Shown piece after piece: positions 23,401 to 37,147 of a stretch of DNA of 64,000 nucleotides. This DNA comes from Anticarsia gemmatalis (lineage: Eukaryota; Arthropoda; Insecta; Lepidoptera; Erebidae). Position 1 is the stretch's first letter, and the number at the start of each line of letters is the position of its first letter. The notes under the pieces are model-generated. The model was given only the letters and a program-made list of their open reading frames with translations, was not told the origin of the DNA and did no database searches. Made by a program: the position numbers and the translations under genes. The DNA lies in contig NC_134745.1 in NCBI RefSeq assembly GCF_050436995.1, positions 3,410,001 through 3,474,000 on the forward strand, given 5' to 3'.

Positions 23401-25694
23401 TACAAAAAATCTCCTTTTAGGATAAGGTTAATTTCCTTGATATCCTCGTAGGGAGTAAGTTTCAAAAGCCGTCCTTAAACCTTTCTAAAATTTCCTGTTA
23501 ACGATCAGTGTAAAAAACTTGGAGAGAGTGGAATCAAGAAAAAAGAATACCATAATTCCTGGAAGCAAAGGTTTTTGGCTTTTGTTCATAGCAATTAAAA
23601 TTAATTGCCATCCTAGAAACAAACCCTAATTCCGAAATCTGCTGTCGAATACAATAAATTCGAGTTAGAAATACTACTTCTAAACCAGCCAGTCATCAGT
23701 CAGTCAGTCATTGTTCAGACGTAAACTCTATCTACATAATCTTGTAGTAAAATAATTAGACAGCTTGAATACCAACTTGAAGTTATAATCAACTTGTCAA
23801 AATACAATTTCACGCTTCCTATTTCGCAAGACTTGTCCGTATGTCCGTAAGCGCTTTATAGAAAACTGTCAGTACACACGTGAAGGGTGACGACAGATAA
23901 ACAGACAAACAGATGCTATCGCATATACATACAACGCCGTCAATCACGAACTACACTAAAATATGCGTGTGAATGTATATTACCAGTTAACTTGACCTCT
24001 GTTGCCATACCATGAAATAGTATATGAGAGCTCTTTTATACTGGTTGGTGGTGTATGACTATTGTAACTTGAGCTCTTGTGTGGAAATGTTCGTATTTGT
24101 ACAGGGGTCTTATGGTTTTGGTAATGCATGCAGTAGTTAGCCTTGTATTTATTTGATAAAAAAGTATGTGGGAACATTTCCTAGTTCTTCATTACGTAGG
24201 TAGAATTCGTGGGTTATATAATTAATTTGATGGTGTTTTTCAAGTTCACGTCCCACTGTTTTGGTAAAAGAGATTACGTTGGAGGAAATTGTGTGGAAAT
24301 TTATGTACTTAAGTATGGCCTTTGATGAAGAAACACTATTTCTGAAGAACAATCTTCTAGGTGGCTCTTTATAGTAGGTATGATAGTGTTTTAGAAAAAA
24401 CCTAATGTAAATAAAATATACTGGATTGTTTATGGAAGCAGCTATAACTTTTTTGACTTGATGATGTCTTTGAGTTTATTGAAAGATTTTTTTGAAACCT
24501 ACAATTTTCTTTAAAGAAAATCTTAACGTCCTATATTTTAATGCCTCATTATGAAGAGAAAGGTGTGTTGGATATCAGTCTTCAATTATTATTTTGCAAT
24601 TTCTTATGTTATGGACTGACGGCTAGTTACGTGAATATATTCTATAGCTTGGCTTTAAGTGACAGATTACTATAACAACAGTTCTAGCGCCGTTTATTGT
24701 TTCTGTTGTAAATTATTTAATTAAAAAACACGGCCTCTACAAACTGCAAGTTAAACTGGCTTATTAAGGTAGAAATCTTAAGATTTTTGATTTTCACTTG
24801 ACACAAGAGACATCTATCGAAAATATAGGAAACTAAAACCTTCACAATGCGTTACGCTTTTAGACTATAAAAGCTAAGTAAACCGAATTTTTCAGTTGTT
24901 AATTAATTTTTATATACGAATGGGTCTTTTGATAATAACTTTTTAATTTATTATAGTGTAATCTCAATAATGAAATTATTTTGAACAGCGCCATCTGGCA
25001 GTTTATGGTAAAACTGGCAACGGTTTGCCATTTGAACATCTGTCTAGCTGTTTTTGTTACGGTTTAGTACACTAGATGTCATTGTAAGCAATTTATGAAC
25101 GTTCAGTGCTTACTTTGCACTGAGCTTTTAATCTTCAGGATAATGTTTTCCAAAATTACTTTATGAGTTCTTAAACTCTCTAATTATTTTGCGCTTAGCA
25201 TTTTTATCTGTAAAAAATTACGATCAACAAAATAATTCTGTAATGCATTATAATTTTTGTTGTTGTTGATATAAATACATATTTTTCTTCGCTATGTGCT
25301 CTTAAAACCACTTTCTACTACAAAATAAACAGACATTACTATTAAACTACGTACAAATACCCACGACAAGATGATACTACACTTTAACAATTCATAAAAC
25401 GATATAATCTAAACGTTAACGTTCTGAACATAACAAATTACGTACAAGATTTAATATGAAAGTTTACAAAGTAAATAATCGTAAAATCCACCTCATAGTG
25501 TGTAACTCACGTACTTACTAGAACAAAATAAATCCGCAGATCGCAATTTTATGCTTCAAGTTATAACATTACAACTGTTTTATTACAATTATGTATGACT
25601 TACATATTATATGAATAAATGTACAACAGCATTTTTTGTGAATAGTTTTTAATTTATTTTTTATAAACGCATTTTCAGTAAAAATGACAATTTG

Positions 25695-25920
25695 ACTGCC
25701 TTCGTACCGCAGTGGTTTAGGTCACCACGCCGATACCACTGCGTCGGGAGGTCGTGGGTTCGTTTCCCACACGGAGCAATAATATGTGCGATCCACAAAT
25801 AATTTTTCCGAGCCTGGTTGTGCTTTGTGTCCGTTGTTTATATGGTTGTAAAAGTCCCCGCGACACAAGAGCAATGCTTAGTGCGGGAGTTGTCTTTTTT
25901 TAAAGTATAAAAAAATAAAG
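25695..25920 (+). mobile_element. tRNA-derived SINE, copy 1
   Basis: The tRNA-like head carries a decayed A box (TACCGCAGTGG) and a B box with one change (GGTTCGTTTCC). The family-specific body follows, including GATCCACAAATAATT, 'tgctttgtgtccgttg' and 'cgcgacacaagagcaatg', then an A-rich end. The head is not a functional tRNA. It depends on a LINE for movement. Confidence 0.85.
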
Positions 25921-28469
25921 AATAAATTGGCTTTTCAGGCAGGTTAAAACCTGCTTGAAATGTTGTTATAATCTACAACCAACTAAATAGCTAAAAGCTG
26001 CTTAATCTTCTTCTAGCTTCGTAATTGATTGCTATTCCTTTGATATCATCATTATTTTAAAATGAGTAATTTAGATAAAGTTAGGCATAGCTCAAATTGT
26101 TTAAGCCACTAAACCTGTCATGGCCACACTTGTCACATCTTCTATTCTTTGAGCTACTAGGTACTAGGATTCTAAGCAGTTAAAAATGTCTATTACGAAA
26201 TGGGTTCCGAATATACTTACTAGAGATCACACTTTGAGATTCGAAGATGTATATAGACTTAATATGTATAAAGATATGAATTCGAATTCTTACGTACATA
26301 AAAAACGCACATGTCACTCATTGTACTGAAATTCTCGCTCACGCGCATCGCTTATGAAATCGCTCATCCCATAAATTGTACCAGCCCGCTTATACAGTTT
26401 AAGCTTCGGTACGCCAACGGTAGTTTCATAACCTGGGATAATAAACTAAAAGCCTTTGAATTTCCAGCTCACAAAGAAAGCTTATTACATTAAAATTTCT
26501 TTATGGAACGTTGTGAGCCCGTCACTTCGTTTAGTTGCTAATCTTCACTGTGGGTAGATAATACCTACTGGAAATTATTATTAAATATCAAATATGGTGC
26601 AGTATAAGTGCTCATAGTGTCCTGTAGAGGCTCGACGGTATCTATGGGTGTTTTGATAAAAGTTAAGCTCTAGAAGTAGAAAAATAAATGAAGGAAAGTA
26701 GGCTTAGGTAATAATTTGAAATGTGCTTCGGTATATCCTACAACTATTTAAAGTTGATTGAAAGGACCATAGAATATTGATTTGAATAGTTGGCGAAAAA
26801 ATTCCGACAAGTTAAGACACTAAAATTAGAGGTTTCATATTTTAATTTTATTCCGTCCTAGACCATTGTATAGCGACTATGTAACTGGAGGTTACTACTA
26901 CTATTCAACAACAATAAAATATTTTTATATTTTTATTAAAGTGAATGATTTTTAAGCCAATTTGAACACCATTTTTTTTTATTCCTTTCTGTCTACCTTT
27001 TATTTTTAAAACCAAATCAGACTTTTAGTATTCAGGTACACAAAAGGTTAGTCTGGCATATGTAGAAGCCTAATAAAAACACACTAAATAAGTGTCTACA
27101 AACAGTATAAAGTACTTTTGATATGATTTCTTTGCAAAACGAATGCTTTGACGAATGAAAAAATAAATTACTTTTTGGTATGTTGTAAATAAACATTTTC
27201 AAACGACTCGATTGTGGCCTTTAAAAACGCGGAGAAAACATTCATATAGGAAAAGGCATAAAATATTGTTCTCCAGAAAAGAAGTAAGTATTTCTCGAAA
27301 GAGCTTTCTCTCGAAACTAGCTTTTCAATAGCTGGCACGTGGTTTCTATCCATAAGCATATGATAAATAAGTAGTGTATGTATGATAATAGTAACTTTTT
27401 AGTTAACCTATGACAGAAGTTGATAGGCTTGGTTTTCTTTAGATCTTCGACTTTACTTTAAGTTGTAAAACACTAGCTTTACGTTGTTTACCGAAACAAT
27501 ATTTAAATTTTTATCATTACTGTATTAATTTGTTATTAAAAATCCAACTGACTTAATAATATTAAGAGCTGTTTTTTATATTGTAATGTAACGGGTCTTA
27601 AACGCGATTGAAAAAATAATGTTAAAAATCGTTAAGGGCTGTTTTTATCGAGCGTTAAAAATCTTAAAGCTTTAACAAAAATACAGATTACTTGCTTCTT
27701 CTACTTCTTCACCGGTAAGATCGCTATGTACCGCTCATTACCTCCCGCCGGCCTCACAGCCCCAACATTGAGGTAACATTAAATTTGTCAAAGAACCCGT
27801 GAAAACGTTTAAGGTCCCTTTTGATGTGAGTCGCATGGAATTTTTGTTTGCGTTCATCTATCGAAACATCTTAAGGAGGGACTTAATTTTAATAGGTTTC
27901 AAATATTTTTTTAATGCTTGTCAATTTATTGGAGTGATTTTTTTCCCGTTTGTTTTGGGGTGGGTTTGCTAGTGTAATACAAAGTACAAAGATAAAGATT
28001 TTATTTGATACTTTTGCCCTTTGATGTACTAAGCATTCGTTAGATTTTTAAAGACTTGTAAAAACGAGGGGTGTTAATTTTTTTTTTGGATCAAACAGCA
28101 ATTTTAAGTCGTCACCTGAGGAGTATTTTTCTATTGCCATAATTTATTTTATAAAGATTTTCTATTCTAAAACGTAAACCAAACTATACCAACCTTATTG
28201 TAGTATTGATATCACGTGGACTGATGAAAGTAGTATGGAATCCAGGATATGTATCTGGACTTGAAGTTACTAAAGCAGTCAGTGGGTTGTCTAGCAAACT
28301 TTGTAATATAACTAGTTTTTAAGTTATTGGTCAATTTTTATCACATCGTCATCAACTAGTTTGCGATCAAACACTAACCAATCTATAATATGGGAAATCA
28401 TTTTCACTGAGAACCTCATATTCCCCATACACCATAACATACCAACAACTAAATTATAACAACGTTATG

Positions 28470-28560
28470 AACAAAGTGACGTCACCGTACCGTACCAAGT
28501 GTACCAACATTACGTCGCAAACCGCAACGCTTTCACCGCGAGGTTGGCAACGCTGTCGAT
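28470..28560 (+). promoter_or_regulatory. CpG-rich patch with perfect CRE
   Basis: GTGACGTCAC at 28476-28485 is a full palindromic cAMP-response/ATF element. CCGTACCGTACC and several CpGs (ACGTCGCAAACCGCAACGC) follow, in DNA that is otherwise CpG-poor. It could be an enhancer or promoter, but no gene start is visible downstream. Confidence 0.25.
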
Positions 28561-29381
28561 GCGATTCAATTTTACCTTGTTTTACTACCGAGGAAACTTT
28601 AAAAGCCCTATTTATATAACAAACTGGCTTTTTCCAGTGACTTCACTTGTTTTAAAAGGTTTGATTTTCAAACAATTTGCTTTTAATAAAAATCAACTGA
28701 CTTGCTTACTAACTATAAACTAACTGACATTGTAGGCAAAGTGTCGTATTGCTAGGCAATGGTCCTATAATAAGAAAGGGATTACATTAGAAGAGTCTTG
28801 GTTTGTAGCTTTGGGATCAAGCCCTAGAAAGCTTGCGTGGGGGGCAGATGCTTAAACTATTGGCTAAAGAAGTAATTATAGTCCTTTCATAAAGTAGTTT
28901 TTGAAAACGATTCAATACTATTTGACATTATTTTACTATGGACAAACAAAAAGTGTATCTCTTTTTAATGTGAGTGTAAACAATAATAATGAAGTTTCAG
29001 TGGTTCCAGCTAGTTTTATATTTTTCTCTTAGGCTGAGTGCTTCCAGCAGGCCCGTACTATGATATAATTTTTAGCCGAGCGTACCACTTTACGCTTGTT
29101 TTTTTCCATGTAAATAATAAGATTTTCATAAAAAAAATTGTGAAAATCAATAAAATTGTAAATTGCCCTGAATAATGATAAGTATATTCGCTATTTCAAT
29201 AAAATTTTCAATGAATTCGGTTCTCTCAATACCGGCAAATGGCAGATACCGTTGGTTTTTCTGGGTCGTAAGCTGATGGAAAAACATCGACTATCAAAGA
29301 AGTCACCATTTTGATTCATATTACGAACTCTCTGCGTATCGCTATTATGAGTCGGCTACATATTACTTTCCAACATTCAAA

Positions 29382-29590
29382 TACCTCCGTGGTGCTGTGG
29401 TTGGAATAGTCGCCACGCCATTACTAGTACGCCGGGAGGTGGTGGGCTCGATTGCCACACGGAACAAATATTCGAGAGATCCACAAATGGTGTTTAGGGT
29501 TTGATTCTATATTGTGTCCGTTGTTTGTATGTTTGTCAAACTCTCCGCGACACAAGAGCAATTCTTAGTGCGGGAGTAGTCTTGAAAATA
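29382..29590 (+). mobile_element. tRNA-derived SINE, copy 2 (diverged)
   Basis: Same family with many changes: the B box is mutated (GGCTCGATTGC) and the middle of the body is degraded. The tail block 'cgcgacacaagagcaatt' is intact. Probably the oldest of the three copies. Confidence 0.82.
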
Positions 29591-30737
29591 AAAACAAAAT
29601 TTATAACAAAAAATATCTACTAATGAACGTTAACAGACAAATATTTTCATACAAACCGTACTAAAAAAACTAAATCCACTGAACTGAACAAAAGGTAACA
29701 AAACGCACACGACTAACATAAAGCGTGCACTGAAGCGAGCGACGCACAGATGCAAATTATACGTGGACGCACGCCGCGTCGGCAAAACGACCAACATGTA
29801 TGAAACGTAAATATTGTGTATGGACGCTATGAACTGTAACTGCAATAATCAAATCTGATAAATTTTATCGGTATGTTTGAATTTGCGGACTAGTAAAATA
29901 TTGGATTGTTAATTCCCTCAGTCTGGATGTGGATTGTGTTTTTCAGTCAAACATAATTCTTTTTTATTTTGTGCTCATTTAAAGTTCATGTCTGTGTCGG
30001 TAAACGTGAAAAAAATTATTCAACTTATTACATACTTACTTAGGTACAGAGTACATAAAATCACGCTCTTTAGATGTACTTGTAGATTTTAAGTTCTTCG
30101 CAATCTGTTCAGGCACTGCTCAGGCTGGTAACAACTAAAACCATCATTTCTGTGAAGCAGAGCTTAGCTATATAATAGTATTCTAGCTGCAGTCATAATG
30201 AGTAGTTCCAACATAGACCTAAATAGTACCAGTTCTTTTGAAAATGTTTTCTGAGAACAATAAAATGTTTCTGAGAAGACCAATTCTCTTAGAATTCACC
30301 AGAATCCTCTAAAGTATTTGGTATGCTTGTTTTACGAAAAACATTTTTCGACTCATCTAGGTTTCGTGGAAAAATACTTCGCTCAAAGCAAGTTGCTACC
30401 AGAATTTCTATGCTGCTTTTTCTAACGTGTAGGCCCAGTCATCTAGTGAACATTTTATTTGTCTGTCAGTCCGAATATTCTCAGTAGTATCTAACAGTCC
30501 TCAATTTGGCAAGGTGCGCATGTCTATACAAGACTCATACTGCCAGAAGTAGAGAAAAGTAAAAAGATTGTGATGAAGAAGTACGCTCCTTTTTTCAGCA
30601 AACAGACACGAAGCTTTGGAAAAAACTAGTCTAGAAAAGATGCACCCAATTACGGCAAAATTTAAATAAAATATCCCACCTAGACAGCAATGAAACTAAA
30701 TAAACTATCCACTTAGACACATTTAACGAGAATCATC

Positions 30738-30890
30738 CAACCGGGTGTGCACTTGCAGTGTCCACGCGCCCTGCGAGTCCCCTCCCAAGGGCGCGAGGCG
30801 TAAGGGTGGCAATTAAAATGTAACATAGCTTTGATCTCGCTTGAGGACCACTTATCGCGTCGCTACGAGTGCAGCACTGGCCGATATTTA
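30738..30890. other. GC-rich non-coding island
   Basis: About 150 bases with blocks such as CCACGCGCCCTGCGAGTCCC and GGGCGCGAGGCG in AT-rich surroundings. No open frame, TIR or tRNA match. Possibly a conserved regulatory element or a repeat scrap. Confidence 0.3.
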
Positions 30891-33800
30891 CGTGTGTAGG
30901 ATTTTTAGAGTTGAAATAGTTTTGAATTTCAGGGGATGGGCTTTTTGAATATTATTTTTTAAGTTGCAGTGATGGATTTGTTGCCAGTTTGTTTAAAATA
31001 CTACATTAAAAAAATAGTAAAAGTGACTAAACAAATTATATTAGGTACTTTTATATGTAAATGAATAAATAAATAAATAAAAAAAAAATATACATACACA
31101 CATAAAACAGTTTCGTTTAATTTTTTCAAAGAAAGTACTAAACTTTAATTTTCTTGGATGTCTAAAGAAAAAAACACGCAATAACATAAAAATATTAAAA
31201 ATATATATATACTAGCTACAATTTGTTTACCATTCTGCGGTCACAGTCACCTTACCCATTAATACGCTCAAACTTAGTGACCACATCTTAAAAGAAAAAT
31301 CCCAAACTAAAATATGTCTATCCATTAAACAGTCTTCAGAATAATGCTCCGGCCCATAATACGATGGTATAAGCCACTTTTTCAAGTGAATAGCCTTCGA
31401 AGTACAAAAGGAGAACTAATGTGCTACTAACTATCAATAGGGATAGAATTTATAGGAGCCACCCCTCTTGTGGAAGAAAATATTAGTCTTACGAAGTACC
31501 CAGACGTGGTTTGTGAATGCCTTTTGTGGATAGTAGGGTGTCTTCGCTGGTTTTGGTGCGAGTTTAAGACTGACGCGAATTGGATATATTACTTACAAAA
31601 CTACCTATATATTCATAATAATATAGTAGGTAAATCACAAAATGATCGTGATCGACTATTCTAATTAAATCATTAAGTCTATCTGTTTCAATCCTTTTGA
31701 GGCGTTTTTTTAAGACAGGGTGCAATCGACACCATTAATTACAAGACGAAAAAGTGTCAAGTGATTTCAAAGTGATTTTTGAAACTGAAATAAAGGTAAA
31801 CGCGAGCTTCACTTTCCTGTTGCACTGTTTGTCAGAAATTGCCTTAATTTCAGATTTATTCTCAGTATATCTTATGAATAACACAGTGAAGATAGTAATT
31901 CTTAATTAAGATACCTACCTTACATTTCATACATTTATTTAATAACAAACGCCATTCGCTTATCCCTTGTCGTAATTCCCATAAACTTTGTCGTAGATTG
32001 TAAACATGAGTTTTTTCGCGGTTTCCACAATGAGTGAATGATAGCCGAATGGAAAAACAAGTCATTCACTCTGTCGATAGGTTTATTTGTAGCTTGAACT
32101 TTTACCCTTTGTGGAATTAAGTTTATGATTTACTACATATTATGATATATTTTGACAAAATATATTATGAGAATGGGGTATTATGATGAGTCATGAAGAT
32201 ACCACGTTTATATTCTGCTTCAAGTAATAAAATATGTATTTTCTATCTCATAACTTATATTTATAGGTAAATTGCTCTCCAATTGATTTCGGATCTAAGA
32301 AAATAAAAAACTTTATCACAAATTGCAACTAATTACATGTAACCCTGAACTTATGTAAAACTAAAACATTTTTTACATTTGTGCTATTGAACAAAATTTT
32401 GATTCCTTCTTTACGATTATTGCGTCAATTGTTCAATGCAAAAATGTATATGTATTGAACACCGAGAATATAAAGTCAAACTATTTTCTGTGAGTGTGTA
32501 AATATAACATATGTGCTATGTTTATTTTACACATTGAACCGAAATTATTCATACACCATTCACACAAATATAAATTCATGAGAATATGGATAAAATTCAA
32601 ATGTATTCTGATCATTAAATTTTTAAAATAGTAAACGGTTTATTCTACCCGAATACTAACAAATCGAAACCTCAAAAATTTAACTAGCAATATTTTAGCA
32701 CTATAATTACATAATCCCATAATAATTTCCCGTTTCAAATATCGATATGCTAATTCGATATTCGCAAATAACAGTTATTCGATAAGTCCAATCATTCGTT
32801 CAATTCGGCACCGCTCATTCGATTCGACCGGAGCGACATCTACATATCCGAATGATCTCCGTGTTGATTGTGTCCAAAATAATTGGATTCCTCTTATGGA
32901 CTATCACCCTGAAAACTACCAAAGGAAAATACACCTTAGAGTTTAAAACATAAGGTTTATTTTCTAATGTTTTGTAAATAGTTTTGCTGATTATGAGAGT
33001 CGGTATGATTAATGGAATCTGAATTATATCCTCGTATGTTGGTATTTGCCAATGATATGTGTTTTTAAGCTGTATCTGCAAATCCCTCGTGATGGCAGAA
33101 CTGCTAATCCGTGAAATTATTTGCTGTTAGTATTTGATAAATTATGCTAGTTATCGCGTGATAACATAATAATTAAGTTCTTTAAACACTTATACTATAA
33201 ATTATGTGTACTATTATTCAGTCAGTTTTTGTTGTAGTGATAATAAAGAACAATCAAAAAGTATGGTAAAAAATAATTAAAAATATAGTCTATCAAATAC
33301 TATATTCTTTGTTATTACATAAAATTTATGTTGTTCTGTGAAAACTATTAAATATCTACATTAGCTATGCAAATACATATGTAGGTGCAACTTGTATACA
33401 TTATTAGAATTACAGCTGTCTATACCATCGGACAACTCCCAAACGACTGCCTGATTGCAAACTACATAGATTTATAATACAGTTCTACCTATACTATGCT
33501 ATAGTAAACAACCTATATACTATGACTAGAATACTTTACCCGAATAAAAAATAACACGGTTAATTAAAACGTATGATAACAAACTGTTATTTAAAACGGT
33601 ATCAAAACACACTGAAAATACAAAGTAACACGAAATAATTCGCAAATATTATTAAAATCCACATAATAATATGAGAACAGCGAGTGAGGTACTAAATCAA
33701 GTGAAAAACGGTATTTCGGTCTGCTGAACGCGCTCTTTCATACATAAATTAGTTTTTATGAAACTCTCTGAAATGTGTAACACACCTTTAGTGTTCACGC

Positions 33801-33947
33801 TTGACGATTTTTGAAGCTAAATAGCTTTCCGATGTAAACTATCTACAACAGAGGTTTTCTATAGTAAAGAGTTGAAAACAATTTTAAAATGAAAATTCAC
33901 ACAAAAAAAACAAAATTCAAGTAATTACTTGATTTTTTTTCCTTTCA

Positions 33948-34187
33948 TCTATACTAATATTATAAAGTTGAAGAGTTTGTTTGTTTGAACGCGCTAATCT
34001 CGGGAACTACTGATCCGATTTGAAAAATTCTTTCAGTGTTAGATAGCCCATTTATCGAGGAAGGCTATAGGCTATATATCATCACGCTACGACCAATAGG
34101 AGCAGAGTACCAGTGAAAAATGTTACAAAAACGGGGAAAATTATGATTCTCTTATGTGACGCAAGCGAAGTTGCGCGGGTCAGCTAG
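33948..34187 (+). mobile_element. non-autonomous Helitron, copy 5
   Basis: TCTATACTAATATTATAAAG start, only two TTTG units, intact terminal hairpin and CTAG end. Host A before and T after. This is a compact copy close to the family consensus. Confidence 0.87.
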
Positions 34188-34592
34188 TTCAAAATATAGG
34201 CAGACCAACACCGCTCTATATGTTTAATTGGTGCTCAATAAGTTTTTTTTAGAAAATTAAAACATGCATGCCCAATGAAATAAACTAAATTGAATTTAAT
34301 TGCGTTCGACAGAAGTATTATTTCAGCCAGACTTAAATGTCAAACTCTTGATACATGTGCGATACTCGATAGTACCGAGTGTAGAAAATCGCGCTTCCTA
34401 TAAGCCAAACGAGATATAACACTGTCTATAAGACGATTGAATTACTCTACTATGTTAGACTTTAAACAGATTTGAGTTGGAGCCGCGCCGAAAAACTCGG
34501 TTAGCAAGTGCACACCGTGAAACGAATGGAGGAACGGTGTTCTGCGTAAACTTATTATATGAGGGGGTAGTTTCTGTACTAGTGGTGAATTT

Positions 34593-34940
34593 GATACGGT
34601 AGTAATAGAGGAGCAAAAAGATATAAGATAGAGAAGGAAAAAATTGTTCAGAGTTAAGAGTTATGAAATTAGAGAATTTCAATCTATAGTTACCAAGGAT
34701 TTAAATATTTTTTATGACTCATATCCCTAGGCAGTTTGCTTGTCTGCTTGCTTGCAGTTTGCCTGGATATGTGGAGTTTGCTTTGATACGGTGGTCATAG
34801 AGGAGCAAAAAGATTTTGAGATAGAGAAGGTGAGATTTTGTTGAGAGATAAGGAAGGAAGGTATTGTTCTGAAACTAAACAATTTCTATAGTTACCAAGG
34901 ATATAAATAGTTTTTATTATTCATATTCTTAGGCAGTCAG
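34593..34940 (+). repeat. diverged direct repeat, period about 192
   Basis: 'gatacggtagtaatagagga' at 34593 recurs as 'gatacggtggtcatagagga' at 34785. Both copies go on to 'ctatagttaccaaggat' and 'taggcagt'. No coding signal. Old local duplication. Confidence 0.7.
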
Positions 34941-35339
34941 TTTTGATTTTCTATTGGTTTAAAAACTCCTGCCATCCTTATATAAAGAGATCGTAGAGGT
35001 GCTAGAAAACAATGATTTTTTGGTAAGTATAACAGTCATTTAATTTATAAAAAAGCAGTATCTACCATGTTTTTAAACCCTTATTTTCTTCACCACCACA
35101 CAATGTCTAACGTGTCTACAGTAAGTAGAAAACCCATCACAAAAGCAAGTTACCGCAAGCTCGGGGCGAGACAGTGTTGCCAACCACTTGCGTACAAACT
35201 TACGTGTTTGTGTACTACACTATTATTGGATCAAGTGTATTGAAAGGTATCTATAGTAAAGTGACAGTAGACTACTGTCTCTACTCTATACTTATTTACA
35301 TTGGTGTATTTAGCATTCAGCGTTTAAAAGTCAATCATA

Positions 35340-35396
35340 GGGAGACCGCACACTAGCTAAACTACTTTTAAAACAGAAGCTAGTAAGCGGTCTCCC
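35340..35396. repeat. 19-bp inverted repeat, likely short MITE
   Basis: Arms 35340-35358 (GGGAGACCGCACACTAGCT) and 35378-35396 are inverted copies with two mismatches around a 19-base AT-rich loop. Unusually GC-rich for its surroundings. The GGGAGACCGC end resembles terminal repeats common in Lepidoptera. Confidence 0.6.
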
Positions 35397-35417
35397 ATTC
35401 TGAAATGTATATTAATA

Positions 35418-35486
35418 AGTCTCCTCCCGTAATGAGGGAGGGGTTAGGCCTTGAGTCCACCACGCTGGCCAAGTGCGGGTTGAGGT
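35418..35486 (+). repeat. dispersed lepidopteran repeat, well-kept copy
   Basis: 'gtctcctcccgtaatgaggg', then 'aggggttaggccttgagtcc' and 'gctggccaagtgcgggtt'. It is close to the usual consensus and better preserved than the copy at 8135. Confidence 0.65.
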
Positions 35487-36014
35487 TAGTTTCCAAGTAA
35501 TACTTGCCTTTGAAGGATAACTCAAGAGCTAATAGATCTAGTGTAGCCTTTTACTAACATGTCCATGACAAGGTAGAACCAGACCCGCAACCTTTAGATA
35601 TTTGTGATATTGAATATCAGATAAATATTAGTTCCATTGGGAGTTATACTGACGGATTTGAGATTGGGAGTAAAATCTGCGTATTAACTACCTTAACGTC
35701 AATGATACAGACATTATTATTTCGAATACATTTCAATTTAGTTTTGCAAACAAAATTAATCAAACCAACATACAAGAAAAAATATCTAAAAAGGAATTTA
35801 AATCTTGGTGTTTGCTCCTTCACTTCCGGTTCCGTTAGCAAGATGTTTCCTATTACGTCATGTTTGAACAACGATATTGAGTGCCGCCTCCTTGGAAGCA
35901 AACAGGAACATCTACTTATTTTAAATAAGTTGTGTAGCTTGTAGGGTAGCTTGTTTTCTTAGAAGACTTCATCTTGAATGTGTAGAGTAATTGTTTTGAA
36001 AAATGATGTAGAGG

Positions 36015-36080
36015 AAAGTTTACTATGGATTTTTATTTTATAAGAGACTTCTTATTAAATAAAAATGTGTAGTAAACTTT
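36015..36080. repeat. 30-base-arm hairpin, pre-miRNA-like in size
   Basis: Arms 36015-36044 and 36051-36080 match at 26 of 30 positions, with one 3-base internal mismatch and one single mismatch. The loop is six bases (AGACTT). It could be a MITE relic or a small-RNA precursor. I recognise no known miRNA seed. Confidence 0.6.
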
Positions 36081-37016
36081 ACTTCTATACAATTGATTTA
36101 TCAAATGTAGTTACAGAGAGTTTCAAAAAAGTAAGATTAATCCTGTAGAAAATTAGTTTGGCTATGAATTATGCGATCTCAATTCGTATAATTCATTATT
36201 GAATGCTGAAATGTGGGTGTATTTGGCACACCGCTGCCTACACTTTTGAGTATAACAGATATAATATTATGTATTCATAATTATTATGGGCTTAAAGAAA
36301 TCAGCAATGGCTGAATAAGATTACTATTTTACATTGGTGAATGGTGATAACAACTTTATTTACATAATAATATACCGTAAATACCGGAATATCGGAAATG
36401 TTCAGATAATAATAGGATATATTTTTTTTAAATACTATTTTTCTTTTTAAAATAGTCAAAAGGTGACCTAACTTTGTTTTAAATTGCACAAATTGTTTTT
36501 TTTTGGCCAGATATTGTGACTCAGTGCTTCAACGATTATCATTGTCGTCATCAATAGTTCATGCCCAACAAACACCATAACCCAACAAAACTAACAACAC
36601 CAGTTATTTGTATCGATGTCACTGTAACTTTTCTTATTAACGACAAACTTTGACTAGTAATCCTTCTTATGAAGAAAACTAATTACAGTATATATCGATA
36701 TATCGACGGCCGATGTTACTTATTATGTTTCAAATATAGTTTTATGTTTGTTACAGTAATTGTCAAAGAGGAAAGGTATTTTTTGTTATTACTAATTCCA
36801 AGTATTGGATTTTATGAATTGGGCTCAAATAATATTTACTTTGAAGGCAAGATAAAAGTGAATAGTGCGTAGTTTTGTGTGTTAGTATGTCAGAACATTA
36901 GTTTCGTGTCTTTGTGAGTAAGAACTAACGACGCAAGTTGAATAAAGTTTTTAAAATATCGTAATGTGACAGTTTCTTGCCAGCTTCTCATTAGCCATAT
37001 GCTCGCTAGTCAAACG

Positions 37017-37147
37017 AGATTTTGTCATTTAAAGTGTTCTGCAAAAATAGTTCCTACGTCGCCCGCTAGAGGCTGATCACTTTTTTATATGAACGTTGTC
37101 GATAGCTAGCCGGTTGTCTGTATAATAGTCTGTAGGAGTAGAAAATC
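37017..37147. mobile_element. MITE relative, partial
   Basis: Contains 'gttcctacgtcgcccgctag', 'gctgatcac', 'gtcgatagctagccggttgt' and AGTAGAAAATCACT in the order found at 49 kb. The left inverted end is not evident. Confidence 0.5.

Larger units (their letters stand above)
18841..25694. other. non-coding, AT-rich
   Basis: Only the odd palindrome at 19505 and the RT-like scrap at 20385 stand out. A weak pair of related blocks with GAGCC-TGGGTTGC / GAGCC-TAGGTTGC lies at about 22085 and 22175. No gene or RNA recognised. Confidence 0.5.
25921..33947. other. non-coding, AT-rich, with the diverged SINE and two GC patches
   Basis: Besides the entries at 28470, 29382 and 30738 there is a direct repeat of TTAAGAGCTGTTTTTTAT (about 27562) and TTAAGGGCTGTTTTTATC (about 27632). 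An AATA microsatellite with an A run lies at 31060-31092. No gene seen. Confidence 0.5.

Noticed and set aside
25700..25780. tRNA-like sequences at 25.7, 29.4 and 52.1 kb
   Set aside because: The heads lack a closed acceptor stem and continue into a shared SINE body, so they are SINEs, not tRNA genes.
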